Made by a program: the position numbers and the translations under genes. From positions 62,001 through 126,000 of the forward strand of contig NZ_JAALBX010000002.1 in assembly GCF_011077955.1 (NCBI RefSeq): a DNA stretch of 64,000 nucleotides, given 5' to 3'. Source of the DNA: Citrobacter freundii. Its GTDB lineage: Bacteria; Pseudomonadota; Gammaproteobacteria; Enterobacterales; Enterobacteriaceae. The notes below the pieces were generated by a model, which was not told the DNA's origin, made no database searches, and worked only from the letters and a program-made list of their open reading frames with translations. Positions 53,008 through 62,611 of the stretch are shown here, piece after piece; position 1 is the first letter of the stretch; each line of letters begins with the position of its first letter.

Positions 53008-53454
53008 TTATTGAAAGCGACGGCGGGCGTTAGCTTCGCGCGCCGCTTGTGCCACTTCAACCGAAACGACTCTGCGACCAACGGGCCACAGGGCGATGGC
53101 GGCGATTTTAAAATTGGCAATCCCTACCGGAATACCAATAATCGACAGGCACTGCACAATGCCGGTCACGATATGCATTAGGCAAAGCCACCAGCCGAAC
53201 AGAATGAACCAGACAATGTTGAGCAGCGTACCGCCGGTATTCAGCAGAGCGTTTTTATTCTGAGGTTCAAGTTCATCAACGTGGATCGCTTCGTTTCCAT
53301 AAGGCACCAGTGAGAGCTTAGTAATTTCCCAGCATGAGCGTGTAAGCGGGAGCGTAAAGATAAAAATGACGCTAAGCACAGTGGCAAGCAGCCAGGAAAG
53401 GGTGGTAACAAAACCCCCCAGAACGAAATTGAGAATATTAAGAACCGTGCGCAT
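53008..53454 (-). CDS. yccF: YccF-domain inner-membrane protein
   Basis: A 148-residue membrane protein matching E. coli YccF over its whole length, with two YccF domains made of hydrophobic helices (about 7-38, 68-103). The function is not established. ATG 53454 follows AGAGGT and gives the family N-terminus MRTVLNILNFVLGGF. It is the first gene of the yccF-yccS pair and is divergent from helD. Confidence 0.92.
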   Translation of the reverse strand: MRTVLNILNFVLGGFVTTLSWLLATVLSVIFIFTLPLTRSCWEITKLSLVPYGNEAIHVDELEPQNKNALLNTGGTLLNIVWFILFGWWLCLMHIVTGIVQCLSIIGIPVGIANFKIAAIALWPVGRRVVSVEVAQAAREANARRRFQ

Positions 53455-53578
53455 AGTACCTCTGCATGTCATCGGTGAGCCAAAACAATAACCTCAGCAA
53501 TTGTAACGCGTTTTTACTCTGGAGCGTCATATACAGGACGGTTAAACTTAGTTAACGACGACTGACAGTGGTTATGTA

Positions 53579-55633
53579 ATGGAACTAAAAGCAACTTCAA
53601 TTGGAAAACGACTCGCGCAGCATCCCTACGATCGCGTTGAGATCCTTACCGCTGGCGTTAAAGTGTCGGGCGACAATCACGAGTATCTGATCCCGTTTAA
53701 TCAATTGCTGGCGATGAACTGTAAGCGCGGCATGGTGTGGGGTGAGCTGGAGTTCGTGGTGCCGAATAATCAGGTGGTGCGCCTGCACGGGACAGAATGG
53801 GGCGAAACGCAGCGTTTCTATCAGCATCTGAGCGGACTCTGGAACCGCTGGAGCCAGGAAATGAGCGAGATAGCCGCCGCCGTCTTAGACAAGCAGTGCC
53901 AGCAGATAGCGACGCTTACGCATCAGAACAAATGGTTGAAACGTCAGGATATTGAAGGCATTCAACACGCTGTGCGCGCCACGTTTAGCGCCTTGCCGCT
54001 GCCATTGGCAAGACTGACTGAATTTGAAAATTGCCGGGAGGCGTATCTCGAATGCAACAGTTGGCTCACTAATGTTGAAAATCGCCGCCAGCAGGCAAAT
54101 CAGAAGTACACCGAGCAAATGCTCAGCGAATATGCGGATTTTTTCCAACAGGTAGAGTCCTCGCCATTGAACCCAGCTCAGGCGCGCGCTGTGGTAAACG
54201 GCGAAGAGTCGGTTCTGGTATTGGCAGGCGCTGGCAGTGGGAAGACTTCTGTGCTGGTGGCGCGTGCAGGATGGTTAATGGCGCGCGGCGAAGCGTCGCC
54301 CGATCAGATTTTACTGTTGGCATTTGGACGCAAAGCCGCACAGGAAATGGATGAACGCATCCAACAGCGTTTGCATACCGATCACATTACCGCCCGAACC
54401 TTCCACGCCTTAGCGCTTTACATTATTCAGAACGGCAGTAAAAAAGCGCCGCAAATCAGCACGCTGGAAAGCGATAGCGCGGCGCGACATGCGCTGCTCA
54501 TCACCGAATGGCGTAAACAATGCCAGGAGAAAAAAGCACAGGCTAAAGGTTGGCGGCAATGGCTAAATGATGAGTTAGGTTGGGAAGTTGAAGAAGGGAA
54601 CTACTGGCAGGATGAAAAACTGGCCCGTCGGCTGGCGCCAAGGCTTGAACGATGGCTGAGCTTAATCCGGACGCACGGAGGGTCGCAGGCTGAGATGATA
54701 GCGAGCGTCCCGGAAGAGGTACGCGAACTGTTTCAAAAGCGCGTTAAATTGATGGCCCCGCTGGTTAAGGCCTGGAAAAGCGCTCTGAAAGCCGAAGGCG
54801 CCGTGGACTTTTCCGGGCTTATTCACCAGGCCGTGAATGTTCTTGATACCGGGCGTTTCGTCAGCCCCTGGAAGCATATTCTGGTGGATGAATTCCAGGA
54901 CATCTCCCCGCAGCGCGCGGCGTTGCTTGCGGCATTAAGACGCCAAAACTCCCATACGGCGCTGTATGCGGTTGGCGACGACTGGCAGGCGATTTATCGC
55001 TTTAGCGGTGCAGAGTTGCTGCTCACTACATCATTTACACAACACTTCGGTGAAGGGGATCGGTGCGAGCTTGATACCACCTATCGCTTTAACGACAGGA
55101 TTGGGCAAATCGCCAACAGCTTTATTCAACAAAACCCTTATCAGTTGACGAAGCCGTTAAACAGTATCAAAACCGGCGATAAAAAGGCGGTCACACTGCT
55201 TGCTGATGAACAGCTTGAAGCATTGCTGGATAAGCTAAGCGGGTTTGTCGCAAGTGATGAGCGGATCCTGGTGCTGGCCCGTTATCACCATTTGCGTCCT
55301 GAGGCGCTGGAAAAAGCCACGACGCGTTGGCCCAAATTAAACATCGATTATATGACCATTCACGCCAGTAAAGGTCAACAGGCGGATTATGTCATTGTGA
55401 TCGGTTTGCAGGAGGGCAAAGAGGGTTTTCCGGCGCTGGCGCGGGAATCGGTCATCGAACAGGGATTGTTACCGCAGCCGGAAGCGTTTCCCGATGCGGA
55501 GGAGAGACGTTTACTCTATGTGGCGCTGACGCGTGCCCGGCATCGCGTCTGGTTGCTTTACAGCAAACCGAACCCTTCCCGTTTTGTACCCATACTGGAA
55601 GCGCTCGGCGTGCCGGTCGCGAAAAAGCCGTAA
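53579..55633 (+). CDS. helD: DNA helicase IV
   Basis: HelD is a UvrD-family superfamily-1 helicase with 3'-5' unwinding activity. The product is 684 residues, the E. coli length. The Walker A motif AGAGSGKT lies at 216-223, the DEFQDISPQR box (motif II) near residue 440, and YVALTRARHRVWLL is motif VI. An N-terminal region of about 190 residues is specific to helicase IV. It stops directly against the mgsA stop codon (55633/55634). Confidence 0.97.
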   Translation: MELKATSIGKRLAQHPYDRVEILTAGVKVSGDNHEYLIPFNQLLAMNCKRGMVWGELEFVVPNNQVVRLHGTEWGETQRFYQHLSGLWNRWSQEMSEIAAAVLDKQCQQIATLTHQNKWLKRQDIEGIQHAVRATFSALPLPLARLTEFENCREAYLECNSWLTNVENRRQQANQKYTEQMLSEYADFFQQVESSPLNPAQARAVVNGEESVLVLAGAGSGKTSVLVARAGWLMARGEASPDQILLLAFGRKAAQEMDERIQQRLHTDHITARTFHALALYIIQNGSKKAPQISTLESDSAARHALLITEWRKQCQEKKAQAKGWRQWLNDELGWEVEEGNYWQDEKLARRLAPRLERWLSLIRTHGGSQAEMIASVPEEVRELFQKRVKLMAPLVKAWKSALKAEGAVDFSGLIHQAVNVLDTGRFVSPWKHILVDEFQDISPQRAALLAALRRQNSHTALYAVGDDWQAIYRFSGAELLLTTSFTQHFGEGDRCELDTTYRFNDRIGQIANSFIQQNPYQLTKPLNSIKTGDKKAVTLLADEQLEALLDKLSGFVASDERILVLARYHHLRPEALEKATTRWPKLNIDYMTIHASKGQQADYVIVIGLQEGKEGFPALARESVIEQGLLPQPEAFPDAEERRLLYVALTRARHRVWLLYSKPNPSRFVPILEALGVPVAKKP

Positions 55634-56092
55634 TTATTTCAGTCGCTCGGCCAGATAGCGTTGGTAATCCGGGATCAGAATATCAACGCTTTCGTTAAAA
55701 TGCGGCGACTGAATAATAAAGTCAGCGGTAGAAATATTGGTCGCGACCGGAATGTTCCAGACGGTGGCGAGACGCAAAAGGGCTTTCACATCCGGGTCGT
55801 GCGGCACAGCATTGAGTGGATCCCAGAGAAAAATCAGCACATCGATTTTCGCTTCCGAAATCAGCGCGCCCACCTGCTGATCGCCACCCATCGGGCCGCT
55901 GAGCATCGCCGTCACGTCCAGGCCACAAGCACGCTGGATTAAATTACCGGTGGTGCCCGTCGCGTATAGCACATGCCGGGATAATAAAGCCTTGTGACGC
56001 TCGGTCCACTTCAACAGCATTTCTTTACAGTGATCGTGGGCAACCAGGGCGATATGTTTTTGCGCCCCCAGAGTACGGGTAGTCAGTTCCAT
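55634..56092 (-). CDS. mgsA: methylglyoxal synthase
   Basis: MgsA converts dihydroxyacetone phosphate to methylglyoxal and phosphate when phosphate is low or sugar phosphates accumulate. The product is 152 residues from ATG 56092, as in E. coli. The catalytic D71 (GPMGGDQQ) and H98 ([12 protein letters not shown]) are in place. The open frame extends 19 codons further upstream, but only this ATG matches the family start. Confidence 0.97.
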   Translation of the reverse strand: MELTTRTLGAQKHIALVAHDHCKEMLLKWTERHKALLSRHVLYATGTTGNLIQRACGLDVTAMLSGPMGGDQQVGALISEAKIDVLIFLWDPLNAVPHDPDVKALLRLATVWNIPVATNISTADFIIQSPHFNESVDILIPDYQRYLAERLK

Positions 56093-56182
56093 AGCAGTAT
56101 CCATGAAGAAAAATTGGATACAGCTTACCGCAAGCGGTTGATGCCGCAAGCGAAGCGATTAAAAAAAACGAAGGGGTACGCG

Positions 56183-56845
56183 TCAGGACGAGGGTTGCTG
56201 CTTAACCCACTCCAAAAAGCGGGTGCGCGTGTCATTATCTGCCTGTAAATACCAGTGCTTTAACCGCTGTTCCGTCAGCGTTTGCGAATGGGCAACCGGC
56301 CTGTCGAGTTCAGAGGTATTCGAAAGCAAGGCGCTGTCGTCTGCCATTAGCGTCACAAACTCCGGGGCGGAAGCTTTATTGTTGGCTTTGTTATAACGCT
56401 CGGTATCCCACTCATAATCGACGCCATTGGCGCCATTATTAACCGCTAAGACGTCAAGCTTTGCCGGAATAGGCGCGGCGCTGCCATCGAGTAACTGTAC
56501 GCGAGGCGTGGCGTCAAACTGCTGACTCTCTTTTTCCGTTTCGATACGCGGCAAAGAGATATTTACTTGAGTAATGTTTCGGGTGTCGAAGGTGATGATT
56601 AACGGCGGGGAGATATAAAGCGCTTTGTCCTGTGAGGCGGTCACCAGGTTTTTTTCGACACGAAAAACCAGCTGATGCGGGCCGTTATCAAGTTCAATAC
56701 TATCGGCTCCCCGTAAAAACGAGCCGGAAACTTTTTTTCCATCAAGCACCAGGAGATCGATATCTCCGGCCAGATGTAACGTGGTGGCCGCAACGGTTGC
56801 GGGCACCAGGGTCGCCAACATCACTACGGCGAATAAGCCTTTCAT
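56183..56845 (-). CDS. csgI: curli synthesis inhibitor CsgI (DUF2057)
   Basis: This periplasmic protein (YccT) has a 19-residue signal ending TVAA and a DUF2057 domain. E. coli CsgI has 220 residues, and so does this one. It is reported to bind CsgA and slow curli fibre formation, and in Salmonella it responds to osmotic stress. No csg genes are in this window. It lies 90 bp upstream of mgsA on the same strand. Confidence 0.9.
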   Translation of the reverse strand: MKGLFAVVMLATLVPATVAATTLHLAGDIDLLVLDGKKVSGSFLRGADSIELDNGPHQLVFRVEKNLVTASQDKALYISPPLIITFDTRNITQVNISLPRIETEKESQQFDATPRVQLLDGSAAPIPAKLDVLAVNNGANGVDYEWDTERYNKANNKASAPEFVTLMADDSALLSNTSELDRPVAHSQTLTEQRLKHWYLQADNDTRTRFLEWVKQQPSS

Positions 56846-57019
56846 TAATGTCTCCAGACCCCTGGCCTGAACGCCAAAGAATGTATCAAAATTTTGCGCT
56901 AATAATATTCATTAACATATATCCAGACTTATTAGTTTGGCACTCATGCATCCGTATGGGAATGATGGTGAGTCAATAAGGATTGGCTTACACTGAAACA
57001 CACACCTGGAGGGTCGACT

Positions 57020-57433
57020 ATGAATGAATCTGAAATTGCCGGTATTCTCAAGACAACACAGACTATTGCGCTGGTAGGCGCCAGCGACAAGCCAGACCGC
57101 CCAAGCTACCGCGTCATGGCATATTTGCTGGATCAGGGATATCACGTCATTCCGGTCTCGCCAAAGGTGGCAGGCAAAACGCTGCTTGGCCAGAAAGGTT
57201 ATGGCTCGTTAAGCGAGATCCCGGAGAAAATCGATATGGTGGACGTTTTTCGTAACTCCGAAGCGGCATGGGGGGTGGCTCAGGAAGCTATCGCCGTGGG
57301 CGCTAAAACGCTTTGGTTACAACTGGGTGTTATCAACGAACAGGCGGCGGTGTTAGCGCGCGATGCGGGGATGCAAGTGGTAATGGACCGGTGTCCGGCA
57401 ATCGAAATACCAAGGCTTGGCCTTGCGAAATAA
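57020..57433 (+). CDS. yccU: CoA-binding protein YccU
   Basis: A 137-residue Rossmann-fold protein of the CoA_binding family, the E. coli length. The nucleotide-binding segment ALVGASDKPDRPSYRVM (about 17-33) and the C-terminal DRCPAIEIPRL are typical. It likely binds CoA or an acyl-CoA; the reaction, if any, is unknown. A GGAGG site precedes the ATG. It is divergent from csgI and convergent with hspQ. Confidence 0.92.
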   Translation: MNESEIAGILKTTQTIALVGASDKPDRPSYRVMAYLLDQGYHVIPVSPKVAGKTLLGQKGYGSLSEIPEKIDMVDVFRNSEAAWGVAQEAIAVGAKTLWLQLGVINEQAAVLARDAGMQVVMDRCPAIEIPRLGLAK

Positions 57434-57436
57434 ACG

Positions 57437-57466
57437 ATAAACCCGGCGCTGCCGGGTTTATTTTTA
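57437..57466. terminator. terminator between yccU and hspQ
   Basis: A perfect 11-bp stem ATAAACCCGGC/GCCGGGTTTAT with a GCT loop, followed by TTTT. It starts 3 bp after the yccU stop codon and reaches the hspQ stop, so it serves both genes. Confidence 0.88.
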
Positions 57467-57781
57467 GTTGTTAAGGCGAGGAGCCTGAAGCTGTTTACGA
57501 ATGGTTTGCGCCAGTTCATCCATTGACGGTTGTTCTGGGTGCTCATCAAGCAGTTCGCCGCTCAGCTGTGCTTCAGCCAAATAAGTATGAACCGGCTGAC
57601 CCTCGTCATCTTCCATGACCACATGATACCAGGGGGCGTCGCGCAGTTCTGCGTTTACCGCCAGCTCATCTTCTTGCGGCTCGTCCAGCGCGTATTCAGG
57701 GTCGATATCGACCACCACGCCCAGATAGCCCAGTAATGAATGGCGGACCTGCTGGCCAATACCAAATTTGCTGGCAATCAT
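57464..57781 (-). CDS. hspQ: heat shock protein HspQ
   Basis: HspQ binds hemimethylated DNA and is a specificity factor for Lon protease. The product is 105 residues from ATG 57781, as in E. coli. [21 protein letters not shown] at the N-terminus and YHVVMEDD near residue 53 are conserved. An in-frame ATG two codons upstream (57787) is possible, but the GGGAGGT site fits 57781 better. A sigma-32-like promoter lies upstream. Confidence 0.95.
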   Translation of the reverse strand: MIASKFGIGQQVRHSLLGYLGVVVDIDPEYALDEPQEDELAVNAELRDAPWYHVVMEDDEGQPVHTYLAEAQLSGELLDEHPEQPSMDELAQTIRKQLQAPRLNN

Positions 57782-57816
57782 CGTCACCTCCCGGGGAAAT
57801 TCGCTCTACTGTAGAT

Positions 57817-57842
57817 ATACGGGCGAATTTCCGTTTTTCAAG
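57817..57842 (-). promoter_or_regulatory. sigma-32-like promoter of hspQ
   Basis: On the minus strand a perfect CTTGAAA -35 (57836-57842) is followed after 11 bp by GCCCGTAT (57817-57824), a moderate match to the heat-shock -10 CCCCATNT. The spacing is shorter than the usual 13-15 bp. hspQ is heat-induced in E. coli. Confidence 0.45.
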
Positions 57843-59033
57843 TTACATGATGCGGCAGGCAAACCCTTTCAAATACAGCCCTTCCGGGTAGGTTGCTATC
57901 ACCGGGTGATCGGCTGCCTGACGGAACTGCTCTATAAATTGTACATCACGACCGGCATCTACAGCGGCGTCAGCGATGATTTTCTGAAATAAATCGCTGG
58001 CCATCAGGCCCGAGCAGGAGAACGTCAGCAGGATGCCGCCTGGGTTAAGCAACTGAATTGCTAACATATTGATGTCTTTATAACCGCGGCAAGCGCCCAT
58101 CAACTGGTTTTTATTTTCCACGAATTTAGGCGGATCCATTACGATCACATCGAATTTTTCGCCCTGGTCGCGATACTTGCGCAGCAGTTTAAAGACATCG
58201 TCACGCACAAACTCAGCTTTGCTGAGATCAAGACCGTTTAACTCAACGTTCTGCTTCGCGATATCTAAGGCATCCTGCGAGGTATCTACACTGACAACCT
58301 GCTGGCAATCGCCCATCAGGGCCGATACGGCAAACCCGCCGGTATAAGAGAAGCAGTTAAGTACCCGCTTATTTTTCACATAACCGCGGGTGGCGAAGCG
58401 GCTGTCGCGCTGATCAAGGTAATACCCGGTTTTATGACCGCCCTTGATATCCACCAGCAGCTTCATGCCATGCTCTTCAATAGTCAGCAAAGCCGGAGGA
58501 AGTTCTCCGCAAACCGGGCCTTGCGTTAATTCCATACCCTCTTTTTTGCGCACGGCAACGTCGGAACGGTCATAAATAGCACATTCCGGATACAGGGTTT
58601 GCAGAGCGCTCAGTAGCGCAGGGCGTTGGTATTCCGCACCGGCCGAAAGCAGTTGCAGCACCAGGAAATGGCCAAAACGATCAATCGTCACGCCAGGCAG
58701 CCCGTCTGATTCACCGGCAATCAGACGATAACTGTCTAACCCGTCGCGTTCGGCAAGCCAGCTTCGCCATTGCTGCGCTTGTTGCAGACGTTTAGTGAAA
58801 AACGCGATATCAATGGATTCATCCTGATTGAATGTCCAGACGCGAGCGCGGATTTGCGAGGCAGGAGAATAAGCGCCGCGAGCGAGCCATTTACCCTGAT
58901 GATCGACGATATCAATCGTTTCACCCAAACCCGCTTTTCCTTCAAGACGCGCCACAGCGCCGGAAAAAACCCATGGATGGCGGCGCAGTAAAGACTTTTC
59001 GCGCCCTTTGGTTAACACTAAACGTACACTCAT
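57843..59033 (-). CDS. rlmI: 23S rRNA m5C1962 methyltransferase RlmI
   Basis: RlmI methylates C1962 of 23S rRNA. The product is 396 residues, the E. coli length. An N-terminal PUA domain (about 1-70) is followed by the Rossmann methyltransferase with [12 protein letters not shown] and [15 protein letters not shown], and a catalytic cysteine near FSCSGLM. It ends 61 bp before the hspQ start, so the heat-shock promoter elements begin in its last bases. It is divergent from yccX. Confidence 0.96.
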   Translation of the reverse strand: MSVRLVLTKGREKSLLRRHPWVFSGAVARLEGKAGLGETIDIVDHQGKWLARGAYSPASQIRARVWTFNQDESIDIAFFTKRLQQAQQWRSWLAERDGLDSYRLIAGESDGLPGVTIDRFGHFLVLQLLSAGAEYQRPALLSALQTLYPECAIYDRSDVAVRKKEGMELTQGPVCGELPPALLTIEEHGMKLLVDIKGGHKTGYYLDQRDSRFATRGYVKNKRVLNCFSYTGGFAVSALMGDCQQVVSVDTSQDALDIAKQNVELNGLDLSKAEFVRDDVFKLLRKYRDQGEKFDVIVMDPPKFVENKNQLMGACRGYKDINMLAIQLLNPGGILLTFSCSGLMASDLFQKIIADAAVDAGRDVQFIEQFRQAADHPVIATYPEGLYLKGFACRIM

Positions 59034-59124
59034 AATTTGCTATGCTGATTTTAAAGAAATTGGGCGCCATTTTCCCGAGTTCGGCGGGGAAATGCAACGC
59101 AACTGGAGTGAAAGGAGCATATCA

Positions 59125-59406
59125 ATGTCAAATGTATGCATAATCGCCTGGGTACACGGTAGGGTGCAGGGGGTTGGATTCCGTTACAGCACGCAGCATG
59201 AAGCCAAACGACTGGGATTAACCGGCTATGCCCGCAATCTTGACGATGGCAGCGTAGAAGTGGTGGCCTGCGGAGAACAAGATAAGGTGGAGCAACTGCT
59301 TGCCTGGCTTAACGCGGGTGGACCACGCAGCGCCCGGGTTGAAAAGGTATTACATGAACCTCATCGCCCCGAGCGGGAATGGACGAATTTCGGCATTCGT
59401 CACTAA
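59125..59406 (+). CDS. yccX: acylphosphatase
   Basis: This small enzyme hydrolyses carboxyl-phosphate bonds of acylphosphates. The 93-residue product (E. coli 92) has the signature [13 protein letters not shown] with the substrate-binding arginine (residue 22-23 region) and the later [13 protein letters not shown] with the catalytic asparagine. ATG 59125 follows AAGGAG. The end overlaps the convergent tusE by 4 bp. Confidence 0.95.
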   Translation: MSNVCIIAWVHGRVQGVGFRYSTQHEAKRLGLTGYARNLDDGSVEVVACGEQDKVEQLLAWLNAGGPRSARVEKVLHEPHRPEREWTNFGIRH

Positions 59407-59732
59407 ATACATTTCACCGGTTTTGGCAAACCCGCGATTTTGGTGGCCTGTTTGGCCGGGCCTTTTGGAAACAGGCGATACAGATAGCGGCTATTGCCTT
59501 TTTCCTCACCGAAGGTTTTTGCCATGGCTTTAACCAGCATGCGAATTGCAGGGGAGGTATTAAATTCCAGATAAAACTCCCGCACAAAACGTACCACTTC
59601 CCAGTGTTCTGTCGTAAGCGTAATGCCTTCCTGCTCGGCAATAACCTGTGCGAGTCCTTCGCTCCATTCACTGGAGTCTTTCAGATAACCGTCATTATCG
59701 GTTTCAAATTCTTTATTATTGAACGTTAACAT
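59403..59732 (-). CDS. tusE: sulfurtransferase TusE
   Basis: TusE is the last carrier in the TusA-TusBCD-TusE relay that delivers sulfur to MnmA for 2-thiouridine at the wobble position of tRNAs. The product is 109 residues, as in E. coli. It ends GLPKPVKCI with the conserved sulfur-carrying cysteine Cys108. [20 protein letters not shown] and [15 protein letters not shown] are the DsrC-family core. Confidence 0.96.
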   Translation of the reverse strand: MLTFNNKEFETDNDGYLKDSSEWSEGLAQVIAEQEGITLTTEHWEVVRFVREFYLEFNTSPAIRMLVKAMAKTFGEEKGNSRYLYRLFPKGPAKQATKIAGLPKPVKCI

Positions 59733-59783
59733 TATGCTCTTACCACCGTGAAACGGGGTGGCAGTGTAACAAATATCAGGCCA

Positions 59784-59821
59784 TGAAAAAAACTAAGCCC
59801 CGCACGATGGCGGGGCTTAGT
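59784..59821 (-). terminator. intrinsic terminator after yccA
   Basis: A 12-bp stem ACTAAGCCCCGC/GCGGGGCTTAGT with an ACGATG loop; on the minus strand it is followed by seven T. It ends yccA before tusE. Confidence 0.9.
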
Positions 59822-59835
59822 GACTAACCTTTCGA

Positions 59836-60495
59836 TTAATCGCGGCTTGCGAAGCCCAGAATGCTCAGCAGGCTGACGAAGATATTATACAGCGACACAT
59901 AAAGGCTTACTGTCGCGCGAATATAGTTCGTTTCGCCGCCGTGAATGATATTGCTGGTCTCATACAGGATAGCGCCAGAGGAGATCAGAATAAACACGGC
60001 GCTAATCGCCAGGTGCAGCGCCGGCAGTTGCAGGAAAATGTTAGCCACCATCCCGACCAGCACCACTATAATGCCCGCCATCAGCATCCCGCCCATAAAG
60101 GACATATCTTTACGGGTCGTCAGGACGTAGGCGGAGCAGCTTAAGAAGACCAACGCCGTGCCGCCAAGCGCCATGCCAATCACATCGCCCATACCCGCCG
60201 ACAAATAGGCGTTAAGGATCGGGCCCAGGATGTAACCCAGAAAACCGGTGAAGGCGAAGGCAGAAAGAATACCCGCCGGCGAATTCGCCGTTTTATAGGT
60301 CAGGAACATCAGTCCATACATACCTACCAGCGTCAGGATAAGCCCCGGCGACGGCAGGCCAAGCACCGTACTGGCGGTTGCGGTTATCGCAGAGAACGCC
60401 AGCGTCAGGCTCAACAGGAAATAGGTATTACGCAGCACTTTATGCGTGCTAAGCAGCGATGAAGTCTCGCGTGAGGAATAAACTATGCGATCCAT
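59836..60495 (-). CDS. yccA: FtsH protease modulator YccA (BAX inhibitor-1 family)
   Basis: YccA is a seven-helix inner-membrane protein of the Bax inhibitor-1 family; it is a substrate and modulator of the FtsH protease and protects SecY when translocons jam. The product is 219 residues from ATG 60495, the E. coli length. The C-terminal FASRD tail and the conserved [16 protein letters not shown] are intact. The open frame extends five codons to 60510; the later ATG matches the family. In E. coli it is Cpx-regulated. Confidence 0.96.
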   Translation of the reverse strand: MDRIVYSSRETSSLLSTHKVLRNTYFLLSLTLAFSAITATASTVLGLPSPGLILTLVGMYGLMFLTYKTANSPAGILSAFAFTGFLGYILGPILNAYLSAGMGDVIGMALGGTALVFLSCSAYVLTTRKDMSFMGGMLMAGIIVVLVGMVANIFLQLPALHLAISAVFILISSGAILYETSNIIHGGETNYIRATVSLYVSLYNIFVSLLSILGFASRD

Positions 60496-60796
60496 GAGTC
60501 GTTCTCTCATTACAGGTGTTTAGCGTCAGAGAATAGTGCGCCATAAGGAAGCGGGAAAGTCCTTTTACCCATCTTTACGCTGATTTATCAAGCGAAAACA
60601 ATCAGTAGGCATAAAGAGAAATGCTTTCGTTGAGCGAAAGTGCGTAAAGCAGACAAGCAGGGCGAAGATTTTCTGCTGTCTTTCTGTACATAACGCCCAC
60701 ATTTCAGGCAATTAATCACAATTTGTTTGTTTTTGCGGCAAACGAACGGTTTCGGGCTTTACAGGACGAAAGGGGATGTTTATAGTTCGCCTCATT
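60496..60796. other. intergenic region between yccA and serT
   Basis: This 301-bp stretch holds the promoters of yccA (minus) and serT (plus). No coding frame with a ribosome site and no repeat was recognised. Confidence 0.5.
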
Positions 60797-60884
60797 GGAA
60801 GTGTGGCCGAGCGGTTGAAGGCACCGGTCTTGAAAACCGGCGACTCGAAAGGGTCCCAGAGTTCGAATCTCTGCGCTTCCGCCA
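60797..60884 (+). tRNA. serT: tRNA-Ser (anticodon TGA)
   Basis: An 88-nt class II tRNA with an encoded CCA end. The acceptor stem GGAAGTG pairs with CGCTTCC. The anticodon stem-loop CCGGTCTTGAAAACCGG gives anticodon TGA, so it reads UCN serine codons. A long variable arm and TTCGAATC T-loop follow. It sits after yccA, as in E. coli, where hya genes come next; here a sulfatase cluster replaces them. Confidence 0.97.
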
Positions 60885-60890
60885 TATTAT

Positions 60891-60927
60891 AAGGGCCGTG
60901 TTAGTTAATAACACGGCCCTTTTTGTT
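60891..60927 (+). terminator. intrinsic terminator after serT
   Basis: A perfect 13-bp stem AAGGGCCGTGTTA/TAACACGGCCCTT with a GTTAA loop, followed by TTTTGTTTG, lies 6 bp after the tRNA CCA. Confidence 0.92.
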
Positions 60928-60972
60928 TGCATCAACATTTCTACAGCCCCTACCACGCCATCGCCGTACGCA

Positions 60973-61317
60973 TTAGCCCACGGTTTGACGCCTTAAGATT
61001 TTCGCCCCACTCAGATTCTTGCCAGCGGTTATGGTTTGATTAAACGTCAATACAGGCGTACTTCCGTTAACATCCGTGACCGTGATGGTCACGTGTTCGT
61101 CCATTTCTGACCACATGCCAATATATAAACTTAATGGCGCTGTGCCATACGGATTTAAAAATAGTAATGCATTGTTTTGTACGTTATTTACTGTTATCTG
61201 GTTTAACAATGTTGCATAAATATCGTTATGACTTACGACCAAAGGGTCAGTAGGATCGATTCGTTGGTTGATAGGTGCCCTGGGGGCCGGGGTAGCGGTT
61301 AATTCACTCTTTAACAT
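60973..61317 (-). CDS. arylsulfotransferase N-terminal-domain-like protein, probably truncated
   Basis: A 114-residue frame with an AAAAGGA site before the ATG. Residues about 50-100 resemble the N-terminal beta-sandwich domain of arylsulfate sulfotransferase (AssT): LLFLNPYGTAPLSLYI here against VDPYGNAPLTALV in AssT, then alternating hydrophobic strands VTITVTDVNGSTPVLTF. The roughly 450-residue beta-propeller catalytic domain of AssT is absent, and the reading frame ends 46 bp from the serT terminator. No signal peptide is seen. It is either the remnant of an assT cut off near the tRNA or a small protein that uses only this domain. It lies 20 bp after the zinc-ribbon gene, so it is probably co-transcribed. 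Confidence 0.55.
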   Translation of the reverse strand: MLKSELTATPAPRAPINQRIDPTDPLVVSHNDIYATLLNQITVNNVQNNALLFLNPYGTAPLSLYIGMWSEMDEHVTITVTDVNGSTPVLTFNQTITAGKNLSGAKILRRQTVG

Positions 61318-61337
61318 GATTGCATTCCTTTTGATTT

Positions 61338-62600
61338 TCAGTTAATGACTGATTCCGGCAGCAGCTGATTATATTCAGCAATCAGATGCTCTAGTAAATG
61401 CCCAATATTACCGGGCGTCAGCCGAATCAGTTGAGGATAGACAGGGTGATTAGTAAGGTAATGATGGAATCGTCGTGCAGGATTAAGCGTGGCCAGGTGG
61501 TATAAGGGTTTATTATTTACTGCGGTGAGATGACATAATGCTAGTTCGTAGCCTTTTTGGGAATAACACCGCCAGACATCATTCCAAATAATATCGGAGT
61601 TAACGATCTGACTTTGCAGTCTTTTGCTTCGGTCTGGCACCCCATATTCATAAACAAAACTGATCTGAGTTCGTTTATCCAGCACATCACGAAGGTTTGC
61701 CATAAGGCATGCGCCATACAGAAAACACTCATGCTCAAGCCAATGGTAAGCGTATAAAATATGCCTGTGGGTAAGGGTATGAACGATATCGAAATGGCGA
61801 TAAGCTGCCAGTACAGGTTTTATTATGGCGCCGGGATCGTTGCGTTTTAATGTCGCCGGGCCATAGGAAATATTAAATAAAACAGACCGGCGGCTTATCA
61901 TGCGATCTTTGTCGAAAATATTAGTGATTATATTGTTGGAGCGGAATTGTTCAGCAAGTGTATGCGCGTACCACCATTCAGAAGGGACACTATGCTTTTT
62001 TGGTAAATAATTTGTTGTAACCGCAATAATGCACCCCGTTTTGTTGTCAGCGGTAATTATAACGTAAAGCTGATTATTGCTGTTGTTATAACTGACGGTA
62101 AATGTGGCGGTAGAAAACGACGCTTCCAGGGATGTGAATTGTATTTTTGCCTGAGCAAGGCGTGCTAAAAAAGAGAGGTGCACCACGTCACTTCGGATGC
62201 CTGAGGGTTTTTTTTCTGCATACGAGTGAAGTTCACCTGTCGCAATGGCCTTTCTGAGAGGTTCTGATTTTTTTTCGGCAGCCGCAGTGAGTTTGTAAGA
62301 GGTGAATGAAAAATCGCATGCCCGGCAATACCAGCGCAGATGCCCATTGGCACTTTGGCCATGCCGGATTAATGTTCGGGATTGGCGGCATCCGGGGCAG
62401 AAATGAAAGATGCCAGGGTAATATTTGTTACTGTGCAGCGTAAAGGCGGCCAACGCAGCCGGTGAAATAAAAGGGAATACCTGACTGCATTCGGGGCAAT
62501 GATAGTTTCCCTCTTTAAATTTATAATGCGGGCTGTTTACCACCCCAAAAAAAGAACAACCGATGGTTTTACAGCAATTAATATGCCCCCAGTGCTCCAT
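61338..62600 (-). CDS. multi-zinc-ribbon, transposase-like protein of unknown function
   Basis: A 420-residue protein I cannot name. The first 100 residues carry cysteine pairs: C9/C10/C15, C35-C38 (CPEC), C68-C71 (CPGC) and C92-C95 (CRAC). The last two pairs with RTLIRHG..ANGHLRWYC between them look like the zinc ribbon of IS1-type transposases. From about 165 a segment LYVIITADNKTGCIIAV resembles the first strand pair of an RNase H-like integrase core with its Asp. A complete DDE/DDD triad was not identified. No inverted repeats were seen. ATG 62600 has AGGAG 8 bp upstream; a GTG directly before it is less likely. It starts 11 bp after the maturase stop, so it belongs to the same transcript. 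Confidence 0.7.
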   Translation of the reverse strand: MEHWGHINCCKTIGCSFFGVVNSPHYKFKEGNYHCPECSQVFPFISPAALAAFTLHSNKYYPGIFHFCPGCRQSRTLIRHGQSANGHLRWYCRACDFSFTSYKLTAAAEKKSEPLRKAIATGELHSYAEKKPSGIRSDVVHLSFLARLAQAKIQFTSLEASFSTATFTVSYNNSNNQLYVIITADNKTGCIIAVTTNYLPKKHSVPSEWWYAHTLAEQFRSNNIITNIFDKDRMISRRSVLFNISYGPATLKRNDPGAIIKPVLAAYRHFDIVHTLTHRHILYAYHWLEHECFLYGACLMANLRDVLDKRTQISFVYEYGVPDRSKRLQSQIVNSDIIWNDVWRCYSQKGYELALCHLTAVNNKPLYHLATLNPARRFHHYLTNHPVYPQLIRLTPGNIGHLLEHLIAEYNQLLPESVIN

Positions 62601-62611
62601 CACGCTCTCTC

